A stretch of DNA of 64,000 bases from Hyperoodon ampullatus (GCA_949752795.1 CATKHW010000549.1:310001-374000); one strand, 5' to 3'; counted from the stretch's first letter, positions 14,292 through 24,510 are shown. Notes: generated from the sequence alone by a model not told the origin. Numbers and translations: made by a program.

Positions 14292-15417
14292 ACAAGGGTT
14301 TGGAGCATTGTGATGACAGAGGTCATGGAGCATTTTGATTGCATTGTGATGACAAGAGCATGAAGCATTATGATGATGGGCATGGTGAATTTTGATGACA
14401 GGGTTCATGGAGCATTGTGATGAAAGGTGGCATGGAGCTTTGGTCTGACAAGTTTCATGGCTTATTTTGATGACAGTGGGCATGGCACATTGTGATGACA
14501 AGGGCATGGAGCATTGTGATGACAAGGTCATGGAGTATTGTGAAGCCAGGTGTCAGGGAGCATTGTGATGACATATGTCATGTTCCATTGTGATGACAAT
14601 AGCACGGAGCATTGTGATGCCAAGTGTCATGGAGGATTGTTGTGACAAAGGTAAAGGAGCATTGTGATGATAAGCGCATGGAGCATTGAGATGACAAGGG
14701 CCATTGATAATTTTAATGTCCATGTCATGAAACATTGTGATGACAAGCGCATGGAGCTTCCTATGACAGGGGTCATGGAGCATTGCGATGACAAGTGCAT
14801 GGAGTATTGTTATGACAAGAGCATATAACATTGTGATGAGAAGTGCCATGGAGCATTGTGATGACAAGGACGTGGAGAATTGTGAGGACAAGGGACATTG
14901 AGCTTTGAGATGACCAGGGCATGGAGCATTGTGATGGCAAAACCGTGGAGCATTGTGATGAGAAGACCTTGGGTAATTGTGATGACGAGCATCATGGAGC
15001 ACTGTAATGAAAAGGGGCATGAAGCATTGTGATGACAGGTGTCAGGGAGCATTGTGATGACAGGGGTCATGGAGCATTGTGATGACAAGGACATGGAGCA
15101 TTGTGATGACAAGGGTACGGAACATTGTGATGAAAAGTGCCATTGAGAATTTTGATGATAAAGTCGTGAAACATTGTGATGACAAACACTTGGAGCTTGC
15201 TATGACAGGGGTCATGGAACATTGCAATGACAAGTGCATGGAGAATTGTGATGAAACGAGCATGTAACTTTGTGATGAGAAGTGTCATGTAGCATTGTGA
15301 TGACAAGTACGTGGAGAATTGTTATGACAAGGGACATGGAGCATTGTGATAACCAGGGAATGGAGCATTGTGATGACAGGGGTCATGGAGCATTATTATG
15401 ACAAGGGCCATGGTGCA

Positions 15418-15430
15418 TTCTGATATAAGA
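15418..15430. other. Minisatellite / satellite junction
   Basis: The last recognisable minisatellite unit is CATGGTGCATTCTGAT (ending ~15,424), and satellite sequence is continuous from ATAAGATATCAC onward. The change is abrupt with no spacer. TGAT at the join fits both the minisatellite unit and, roughly, the satellite's TTATCAT just before the anchor, so a few bases of microhomology may mark the breakpoint. The satellite enters at the very end of its L1 ORF2-derived part. Confidence 0.9.
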
Positions 15431-17166
15431 TATCACTTATGAAGGGAATGTAAACCTGGCTACATATGAACTGAATTAGGAAAGAGAACAGAGTCTAAGA
15501 TTTAGAAAACACTCTTATGCTTGCTTAAGGGGGAAGGAGAGGTGGGGAGACTCACAAAACCAGAGTTTGATATTAACACAGGTACCGTTCCATAATCCAA
15601 ATACAGAAGAGACAAGCCCGACTCCTTCCTCAGTGAATGGGACTCAACATCCCTATTCCCCACAGAGAAATATATCTGACGAGTAAGGATCTTAAAACCT
15701 ATGTATTGATATGTCTCCATAAGGGAACCAAGTGTGTCTAGAATGACATAAACACGGCAGTGAGAATCAGCTCAAACCCACTATAAAAAGGAATTTCAAA
15801 ACAAAACAAAGAAACAGTGAAATTCTTACACAATACCTTCAGGGGTTCTGATGGAACTTGGAATGACCCTATCTACAACAACAGCTGGATGTGGCATAAG
15901 GCTGTTCACTTGGGACTGAGAGGATTGGTGAGATTGGGTGTGAAAATGCAGACGCTTTAAAGCAATAATGCCTGCCACTGATTCCATGGTTCCCAACTCT
16001 CCAGGTAGAAGGGAATATCACTACAGTTATAACATGTATGGGAAACCTAGAGAATGGACACCATCTGATGGTGAAAGGTTTCTAAAACTCTACTAAATTT
16101 TTCTCTCCATGTGCTGCAGCTTGACATTCCAACTGCCTTAATATCAATCTCCCAACTTGGAGAGTCAGCCCCTATAACCTCCTGGTTCGCACAGTTGGCC
16201 CATTGTGCAGAGGATATAAGGGAAGAGGGAGAACCAATGAGAGAGTAGCTGTAGGCATTTGGACGACCACATGTCACTCTAATTTCCCGTCACGAAGAAG
16301 AATTAACCAAACTCTCAGCCTGCCCCACCCCAATAACTAGTATAGGTCCTGAAGCAAAATTGTGGGTTTACGGTCAGCTCACAAAAACACAAGTTGAAAA
16401 ATGGAGCTCAGGGGCACAGCAATTCACTAACTTGCAGAGTTATACAGGACTACTCTCTTCCAAAAATCTGTTGACGAAAAGCCATGAGGCGGACTTGAAA
16501 ATGAGGGAGATTTGCACGAAACAGATTTCCAGAAGTACATTGGAATCGCCTTTAAACACAGGAAAAGCATCACAACTTCGACAATTATGGAATTGTCCAT
16601 AAAGGGCGCATGTGTTTTCCCCTGAATATATTCAGGAGAAAACGCATATACCCATTTTGGCCAACCAAGCAACCGCACAATGCAAATCTGCACTACAAAG
16701 AAGTATCACTTCCCACCAGTCAAAAGGGATATCCGTAAAATGTGTAAAAACCAGAAAGGCAAGAGGGGCTCTGGAGAACAGAGAGCCTTGTTATGCTGAT
16801 GGGTGGGATGTAGATTGACAACAGCCACTCTGGAGGAGTGCATTGTGTTCCCTAAAAGAATTAAACAACAGAGCTTCACAACCTAAGGCACTTCCAGTCA
16901 TGGGAATATACCTTGGGAAAATTGAAAATCAATAAGACACAGCCAACCCAAAATATAGGGCAGCACTGCTTACAAGAACCTCGACTTCGGGACACCTTAA
17001 ATATCCCAGGAAAGACAAAAATTGTAAAGAAATTGTGGTACATACGTACGATGGAATATCCCTCAGCCATGAAATCAATGTCATAAGGCCAGTAGCAGCG
17101 TAATGAGTGGATTCATGTACGATGATTCTAACTGAAATAAGTCACACAGAAAAAGAAACTTATCAT
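15424..17166 (+). repeat. Satellite unit 1 (edge, divergent)
   Basis: The most divergent unit, directly next to the minisatellite. It shares with unit 2 a set of variants absent further in, for example AAAACAAAGAAACAGTG at the A-rich tail and CCAACCAAGCAACCGCAC after the palindrome. Only a 30-bp palindrome core is present (16,614-16,643, one mismatch); the outer left arm reads TTGTCCATAAAGGGCG and does not pair fully with the right arm. Confidence 0.93.
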
Positions 17167-18904
17167 AAGATATCACTTATGAAGGTCTTGTAAACATGGC
17201 TACACATGAACTGAATTAGGAAAGAGAAGAGTCTCACATTTAGAAAACACTCTTATGCCTGCTCAAGAGGAAAGGAGAGGTGGGGTGATGCATAAAACCA
17301 GTGTTTGATATTAGCACAGGTACGGTTGCATAATCGAAATACAGAATAGAGAAGACCAACTCTTTCCTCACTGAATGGGGCTCAACACCCCTATTCCCCG
17401 CAGAGTAGTATATCTGACTAGTAAGAATCTTAAAACCTATGTATTGATATGTCTCCATAAGGTAACCAAGTGTGTCTAGAACGACATAAACACGGCAGTG
17501 AGAATCAGTTCAAACCCACTATAAAAATGAATTTCAAAACAAAACAAATAAACAGTGAAATTCTTACACAATACCTTCAGGGGTTCTGATGAAACTTAGA
17601 ATGACCCTATCTACAACGACAGCTGGATGTGGCATAAGGCTGGTCACTTGGGACTGTGAGGATTGGTGAGATTTGGTGAGAAAATGCAGACCGTTTAAAG
17701 CAATAATACCTGGCACCCATTCCATGGTTCCCAACTCTCCAGTTAGAAGGGAATATCACTACAGTTATAACATGTATGGGAAACCTAGAGAATGGACACC
17801 ATCTGATGGTGAAAGGTTTCTAAAACTCTACTAATTTTTTTCTCTCCTTGTGCACCACTTTGACATTCCAACTGCTTTAGTATCAATCTCCCAAATTGGA
17901 GAGTCAGCACCTTAACCTCCTGGTTCGCACAGTTGACACGTTTTGCAGAGGATATAAGGGAAGAGGGAGAAACAATTAGAGAGTAGCTGTAGGCATTTGG
18001 ATGGCCACATGTCACTCTAAATTCCCGTAATGAAGAAGAATTAACAAACTCTGAGCCAGCCTCCCCAATGGAACCAGTATAGGTCCTGAAGCAAAATTGT
18101 GGATTGGCAGTCAGCCTACAAAAACGCGAGTTGAAAAATGGAGCTCAGGGGCACAGCAATTCACTAACTTGCAGAGTTATAAGGGACTACTCTCTTCCAA
18201 AAATCTGTTGAGAGAAAGCCATGAGGCAGACTTGAAAATGAGACAGAAGTGCACGAAACAGATTTCCAGAAGTACACTGGAATCGCCTTTAAACAGAGGA
18301 AAAGCATCAAAACTTCGACAACTATGGAATTGTCCATAAAGTGTGCATGTGTTTTCTCCTGAATATATTCAGGAGAAAACGCATGCGCCCATTTTGGCCA
18401 ACCAAGCAACCGCACAATGCAAATCTGCACTACAAAGAAGTATCACTTCCAACCGGTCAAAAGGGACATCCACAAAATGTGTAAAAACCAGAAAGGCAAG
18501 ACAGGCCCTGGAGAACTGGGAGCCTTGTTATGCTGATGGGCGGGATGTAAATTGCCAACTGCCTCTCTGGAGGAGTGCATTGTGTTCCCTAAAACAAGTA
18601 AACAACAGAGCTACAGAGCCAAGGGCACTTCCAGTCTGGGGAATATACCTTGGGAAAACTGAAAATCAATAAGACAGAGCCACCCCAAAATTTAGGGCTG
18701 CACTGCTTACAAGGACCTCAACTTGGGTATACCTTAAATATCCCAGGAAATATAAAAATGGTTCAAAAAATTGTGGTACTTACGTACGATGGAATATCCC
18801 TCAGCCATGAAATCAATGTCATAAGACCAGTAGCAGCAAAATGGGTGGATTCAGGTACGATGATTCTAAGTGAAATAAGTCACACAGAAAAAGAAACTTA
18901 TCAT
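17167..18904 (+). repeat. Satellite unit 2 (mosaic edge unit)
   Basis: From its start to about 18,400-18,480 this unit resembles unit 1; from there on it reads like the homogenised interior units, for example GGTTCAAAAAATTGTGG and CCTCAACTTGGGTA. The 30-bp palindrome core at 18,351-18,380 is perfect, but three of the next ten outward pairs fail. Confidence 0.93.
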
Positions 18905-20643
18905 AAGATATCACTTATGAAGATCCTGTAAACATGGCTACACTTGAACTGAGTTAGGAAAGAGAACAGTGTCTCACATTGAGAAAACACTCTTATGCCT
19001 GCTTAATGGGGAAGGAGAGGTGGGGTGATGCATAAAACCAGAGTATGATATAAGCACAGGTACCGTTCCAAAAACCAACTATGGAATAGACAAGACCTAC
19101 ACCTTCCTCAGTGAAAGGGACTCAAAACCCCATATTTCCCGCAGAGGAATATATCTGACTAGTAAGAATCTTAAAACATATGTATTGATATATCTCCATA
19201 AGGGAATCAAGTGTGTCTAGACTGGCATAAACATGGCAGCGAGAATCAGCTCAAACCCACTATAAAAAGGAATTTCAAAAACAAAACAAAAAAACTGGGA
19301 AATTCTTTACAATTCCTTCATGTTCTGTGATGAACCCTGGAATGACACTATCTACAATGACAGCTGGATGGGGCATAAGGCTGGACACTTGGGACTGAGA
19401 GGATTGGTGAGATTGGGTGAGCAAATGCAGACCCTTTAAAGCACAAATGCCTGACACCCATTCCATGGGTCCCAACTCTCCAGGTTGAAGGGAATATTAC
19501 TACAGCTATAACATGTAAGGGAAACCTAGAGAACGGACACAGTATGAATACGAAAGGTTTCTAAAACTCAACGAATAGTCCCTCTCCTGGTGCTCCGGTT
19601 TGACTTTCCATCTCCTTTACTATCAACCTCCCAACTTGGAGAGACAGCCACTTTAACCTCCCGGTTCGCACAGGTTGCCAATTTGGCAGAGGATGAAAGG
19701 GAAGAGGGAGAACCAATGAGAGAGTAGCTGTTAGGCACTTGGACGGGCACATATCACTATAATTTCCCGGCAGCACGAAGAATTATCCAAAGTCTCAGTC
19801 CCCCACCGGGAACCAGCATAGGTCCGGAACCAAAATTTTTGACTTGCGGTCAGCTCACCAAAAATGAGTTGAAAAATGGAGCTCAGGGACACAGCAATTC
19901 ACAGGCTGGCCGAGTAATAAAGGACAACTATCGTCCAAAAATCTGTTGAGGAAAGGCAACGAGGCGGACTTGAAAGCGAGGCAGAATAGCAGGAAACAGA
20001 TTTCAAGAGGTACATTGGAATCGCCTTTAAAGCACAGGAAGAGGGGCCCAACTTCGACAATGATGCACTTGGCCAAAAAGTGCGTATGCGTTTTCTCCTG
20101 AATATATTCAGGAGAAAACGCATACGTCCTTTTTGCCCAAGCAAGCAAGCGGGCAATGCAAATCTGCCCTACAAAGAAGTATCACTTCCCACCGGTCAAA
20201 AGGGACATCCACAAAATGTGTAAAAACCAGAAAGGCAAGACAGGCCCTTGAGAACAGGGAGCCTTGTTATGCTGATGGGCGGGATGTAAATTGCCAACTG
20301 CCTCTCTGGAGGAGTACATTGTGTTCCCTAAAACAAGTAAAGAACAGAGCTACAGAGCCAAGGGCACTTCCAGTCTAGGGAATATACCTTGGGTAAAAGG
20401 AAAATCAATAAGACAGAGCCACCCCAAAATTTAGGGCTGCACTGCTTACAAGGACCTCAACTTGGGTACACCTTAAATATCCCAGGAAATATAAAAATGG
20501 TTCAAAAAATTGTGGTACTTACGTACGATGGAATATCCCTCAGCCATGAAATCAATGTCATAAGACCAGTAGCAGCAAAATGGGTGGATTCAGGTACGAT
20601 GATTCTAAGTGAAATATGTCACACAGAAAAAGAAACTTATCAT
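18905..20643 (+). repeat. Satellite unit 3
   Basis: First fully interior-type unit. The palindrome at 20,068-20,141 has three mismatched pairs of 37. The stretch after the A-rich tail carries private changes (TTCATGTTCTGTGATGAACCC near 19,318). Confidence 0.95.
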
Positions 20644-22381
20644 AAGATATCACTTATGAAGATCCTGTAAACATGGCTACACTTGAACTGAGTTAGGAAA
20701 GAGAACAGTGTCTCACATTTAGAAAACACTCTTATGCCTGCTTAAGGGGGAAGGAGAGGTAGGGTGATGCATAAAACCAGAGTTTGATATAAGCACAGGT
20801 ACCGTTCCAAAAACCAACTATGGAATAGACAAGACCTACACCTTCCTCAGTGAAAGGGACTCAAAACCCCATATTTCCCGCAGAGGAATATATCTGACTA
20901 GTAAGAATATTAAAACCTATGGATTGATATGTCTCCGTGAGGGAAACAAGTGTGTCTAGACTGGCATAAACATGGCAGCGAGAATCAGCTCAAACCCACT
21001 ATAAAAAGGAATTTAAAAACAAAACAAAAAAACTGGGAAATTCTTCACAATTCTTTCAGGGTCTCCGATGAAACTTAGAATGACCCTATCTACAACGACA
21101 GCTGGATGTGGCATAAGGCTGGACACTTGGGACTGAGAGGATTGGTGAGATTGGGTGAGCAATTGCAGACCCTTTAAAGCAATAATTCATGGCACCCATT
21201 CCATGGGTCCCAACTCTCCAGGTTGAAGGGAATATTACTACAGCTATAACATGTACGGGAAACCTAGAGAACGGACACACTGTGAATACGAAAGGTTTCT
21301 AAAACTCAACGAATAGTCCCTCTCCTGGCGCTCCGGTTTGACTTTCCATCTGCTTTAGTATCAACCTCCCAACTTGGAGAGACAGCCCCTTTAACCTCCT
21401 GGTTCGCACAGGTTTCCAATTTGGCAGAGGATGAAAGGGAAGAGGGAGAACCAATGAGAGAGTAGCTGTTAGGCACTTGGACGGGCACATATCACTGTAA
21501 TTTCCCGGCAGGAAGAAGAATTATCCAAAGTCTCAGCCCCCCATCGGGAACCAGCATAGGTCCTGAACCAAAATTTTGTACTTGCGGTCAGCTCACCAAA
21601 AACGAGTTGAAAAATGGAGCTCAGGGGCACAGCAATTCACAAACTGGCCGAGTAATAAAGGACAACTATCGTCCAAAAATCTGTTGAGGGAAGGCAACGA
21701 GGCGGACTTGAAAGCGAGGAAGAATAGCAGGAAACAGATTTCAAGATGTACGTTGGAATCGCCTTTAAAACACAGGAAGAGGGGCACAACTTCGACAATG
21801 ATGCACTTGGCCAAAAAGTGCGTATGCGTTTTCTCTTGAATATATTCAGGAGAAAACGCATACGCCCTTTTTGGCCATGCAAGCAAGCGGGCAATGCAAA
21901 TCTGCACTACAAAGAAGTATCACTTCCCACCGGTCAAAAGGGACATCCACAAAATGTGTAAAAACCAGAAAGGCAAGACAGGCCCTGGAGAACTGGGAGC
22001 CTTGTTATGCTGATGGGCGGGATGTAAATTGCCAACTGCCGCTCTGGAGGAGTACATTGTGTTCCCTAAACCAAGTAAAGAACAGAGCTACAGAGCCAAG
22101 GGCACTTCCAGTCTAGGGAATATACCTTGGGAAAATTGAAAATCAATAAGACAGAGCCACCCCAAAATTTAGGGCTGCACTGCTTACAAGGACCTCAACT
22201 TGGGTACACATTAAATATCCAGGGAAATATAAAAATGGTTCAAAAAATTGTTGTACTTACGTACGATGGAATATCCCTCAGCCATGAAATCAATGTCATA
22301 AGACCAGTAGCAGCAAAATGGGTGGATTCAGGTACGATGATTCTAAGTGAAATAAGTCACACAGAAAAAGAAACTTATCAT
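20644..22381 (+). repeat. Satellite unit 4
   Basis: Palindrome at 21,806-21,879 with three mismatched pairs. It has GATGAAACTTAGAATGACCC near 21,067, a variant shared with edge unit 2 and partly with units 10 and 16, whereas most interior units read GATGAAACCTGGAATGACCC. This may be an older subfamily trace. Confidence 0.95.
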
Positions 22382-22771
22382 AAGATATCACTTATGAAGA
22401 TCCTGTAAACATGGCTACACTTGAACTGAGTTAGGAAAGAGAACAGTGTCTCACATTTAGAAAACACTCTTATGCCTGCTTAAGGGGGAAGGAGAGGTGG
22501 GGTGATGCATAAAACCAGAGTTTGATATAAGCACAGGTACCGTTCCAAAAACCAACTATGGAATAGACAAGACCTACACCTTCCTCAGTGAAAGGGACTC
22601 AAAACCCCATATTTCCCGCAGAGGAATATATCTGACTAGTAAGAATCTTAAAACCTATGGATTGATATGTCTCCATGAGGGAATCAAGTGTGTCTAGACT
22701 GGCATAAACATGGCAGCGAGAAGCAGCTCAAACCCAGTATAAAAAGGAATTTCAAAAACAAAACAAAAAAA

Positions 22772-23544
22772 CTGGGAAATTCTTTACAATTCCTTCAGGG
22801 TCTCTGATGAAACCTGGAATGACCCTATCTACAATGAGAGCTGGATGTGGCATAAGGAGGGACACTTGGGATTGAGAGTATTTGTGAGATTGGGTGAGCA
22901 AATGCAGACACTTTAAAGCACAAATACCTGGCACCCATTCCATGGGTCCCAACTCTCCAGGTTGAAGAGAATATTACTACAGCTATAACATGTACGGGAA
23001 ACCTAGAGAACGGACACACTGTGAATACGAAAGGTTTCTAAAACTCAACGAATAGTCCCTCTCCTGGTGCTCCGGTTTGACTTTCCATCTGCTTTACTAT
23101 CAACCTCCCAACTTGGAGAGACAGCCCCTTTAACCTCCTGGTTCGCACAGGTTGCCAATTTGGCAGAGGATGAAAGGGAAGAGGGAGAACCAATGAGAGA
23201 GTAGCTGTTAGGCACTTGGACGGGCACCTATCACTGTAATTTCCCGGCAGGAAGAAGAATTATCCAAATTCTCAGCCCCCCACCGGGAACCAGCATAGGT
23301 CCTGAACCAAAATGTTGGACTTGCGGTCAGCTCACCAAAAACGAGTTGAAAAATGGAGCTCAGGGGCACAGCAATTCACAAACTGGCCGAGTAATAAAGG
23401 ACAACTGTCGTCCAAAAATCTGTTGAGGGAAGGCAACGAGGCGGACCTGAAAGCGAGGCAGAATAGCAGGAAACAGATTTCAACAGGTACGTTGGAATCG
23501 CCTTTAAAGCACAGGAAGAGGGGCACAACTTCGACAATGATGCA
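22772..23544. other. Unassigned ~773-bp segment of the satellite unit
   Basis: This part lies between the L1 A-rich tail and the palindrome and recurs in every unit. I do not recognise it. It has no long ATG-initiated frame, no SINE-like tRNA promoter and no second A-tail. It contains a small dyad TGCCAATTTGGCA (23,153-23,165) and an AATAAA hexamer (23,393-23,398). It could be eroded L1, flanking DNA captured when the first unit was duplicated, or another old element. Confidence 0.6.
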
Positions 23545-23618
23545 CTTGGCCAAAAAGGGCGTATGCGTTTTCTCCTGAATATATTCAGGAGAAAACGCAT
23601 ACGCCCTTTTTGGCCAAG
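23545..23618. repeat. 74-bp perfect palindrome (one per satellite unit)
   Basis: The left arm starts CTTGGCCAAAAAGGGCG and the right arm ends CGCCCTTTTTGGCCAAG, with CCTGAATATATTCAGG at the centre and no spacer. All 37 pairs match in this copy. The same element is perfect in units 7, 11, 23 and 25, and has one to five mismatches in the other interior units. Such a sequence can extrude as a cruciform, and a transcript from either strand would fold into the same 37-bp stem. The right arm borders or overlaps L1 ORF2 homology; a frame through it reads FSPEYIQ, similar to the L1 FSKEDIQ region. Confidence 0.97.
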
Positions 23619-23632
23619 CAAGCAAGCGGGCA

Positions 23633-24510
23633 ATGCAAATCTGCACTACAAAGAAGTATCACTTCCCACCGGTCAAAAGGGACATCCACAAAATGTGTAA
23701 AAACCAGAAAGGCAAGACAGGCCCTGGAGAACAGGGAGCCTTGTTATGCTGATGGGCGGGATGTAAATTGCCAACTGCCGCTCTGGAGGAGTACATTGTG
23801 TTCCCTAAAACAAGAAAAGAACAGAGCTACAGAGCCAAGGGCACTTCCAGTCTAGGGAATATACCTTTGGAAAACTGAAAATCAATAAGACAGAGCCACC
23901 CCAATATTTAGGGCTGCACTGCTTACAAGCACCTCAACTTGGGAACACATTAAATATCCCAGGAAATATAAAAATGGTTCAAAAAATTGTGGTACTTACG
24001 TACGATGGAATATCCCTCAGCCATGAAATCAATGTCATAAGACCGGTAGCAGCAAAATGGGTGGATTCAGGTACGATGATTCTAAGTGAAATAAGTCACA
24101 CAGAAAAAGAAACTTATCATAAGATATCACTTATGAAGATCCTGTAAACATGGCTACACTTGAACTGAGATAGGAAAGAGAACAGTGTCTCACATTTAGA
24201 AAACACTCTAATGCCTGCTTAAGGGGGAAGGAGAGGTGGGGTGATGCATAAAACCAGAGTTTGCTATAAGCACAGGTACCGTTCCAAAAACCAACTATGG
24301 AATAGACAAGACCTACACATTCCTCAGTGAAAGGGACTCAAAACCCCATATTTCCCGCAGAGGAATATATCTGACTAGTAAGGATCTTAAAACCTATGTA
24401 TTGATATGTCTCCGTAAGGGAATCAAGTGTGTCTAGACTGGCATAAACATGGCAGCGAGAATCAGCTCAAACCCACTATAAAAAGGAATTTCAAAAACAA
24501 AACAAAAAAA
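23633..24510 (+). mobile_element. 5'-truncated LINE-1: ORF2 C-terminus, 3' UTR, A-rich tail (reference copy)
   Basis: ORF2 homology is spread over three frames. Frame one starts MQICTTKKYHFPPVKRDIHK, like L1 MQIKTT-RYHLTPVR, and runs to GALLC and a stop. Frame two gives PLWRS and GIYLGKTEN, like L1 PLWK and GIYPKK. Frame three gives GISLSHEIN and ILSEISHTEKETYHKISL, close to the L1 ORF2 end ILSEISQTEKDKYHMISL, with a stop at 24,145. The 3' UTR follows with AAGGGGGAAGGAGAGG, then an A-rich tail CAAAAACAAAACAAAAAAAC ending near 24,510. There is no endonuclease or reverse transcriptase domain, so it cannot move by itself. The same segment recurs in every unit. Confidence 0.88.

Larger units (their letters stand above)
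1..15423 (+). repeat. 24/25-bp minisatellite array (~630 units)
   Basis: The whole stretch is built from one short unit: CATGGAG followed by CATTGTGATGACAAGGG (24 bp), alternating with a 25-bp form reading GGTCATGGAG at the join. Units are diverged from one another, mostly by substitutions, but the phase is kept throughout, and I see no interrupting gene or transposon. The consensus has 9 G and 3 C per unit on the plus strand, a strong strand asymmetry. Because 24 is a multiple of three, open frames of 60-155 codons appear by chance, mainly on the minus strand, with monotonous His/Ser/Met/Pro-rich translations; they are not genes. The array runs off the left edge of the window and stops abruptly at the satellite junction. 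I do not recognise the unit as a named family. Confidence 0.97.
22382..24120 (+). repeat. Satellite unit 5 (reference unit)
   Basis: Used here as the reference because its 74-bp palindrome (23,545-23,618) is perfect. The A-rich tail of the L1 part ends at 22,771, the unassigned segment is 22,772-23,544, and ORF2 homology restarts at 23,633. Confidence 0.95.

Noticed and set aside
14553..15020. Minus-strand open frame of 155 codons in the minisatellite (and many of 60-130 codons)
   Set aside because: The product is only the low-complexity translation of the 24/25-bp unit. Frames shift wherever a 25-bp unit occurs, and there is no domain or coding pattern.
1..15423. CRISPR array
   Set aside because: Units are contiguous with no unique spacers, and the length and degeneracy fit a eukaryotic minisatellite.
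1..15423. Telomeric or subtelomeric TTAGGG sequence
   Set aside because: No TTAGGG/CCCTAA runs are present, so a subtelomeric position cannot be argued from this window.
22127..22408. 93-codon plus-strand frame repeated in nearly every satellite unit
   Set aside because: It starts at TTG, is the relic of the L1 ORF2 C-terminus, and is broken in some units by a 2-bp deletion (units 6, 10, 16) or a stop (unit 19). Its conservation follows from array homogenisation, not coding constraint.
23140..23152. Pol III B-box-like GGTTCGCACAGG
   Set aside because: It matches only the first part of GGTTCGANNCC, and I saw no convincing A box upstream or T-run terminator at a suitable distance.
24219..24240. 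G-quadruplex in the L1 3' UTR purine tract (AAGGGGGAAGGAGAGGTGGGG)
   Set aside because: There are only two runs of three or more G. It is typical of L1 3' UTR purine tracts but too weak to call as a feature.
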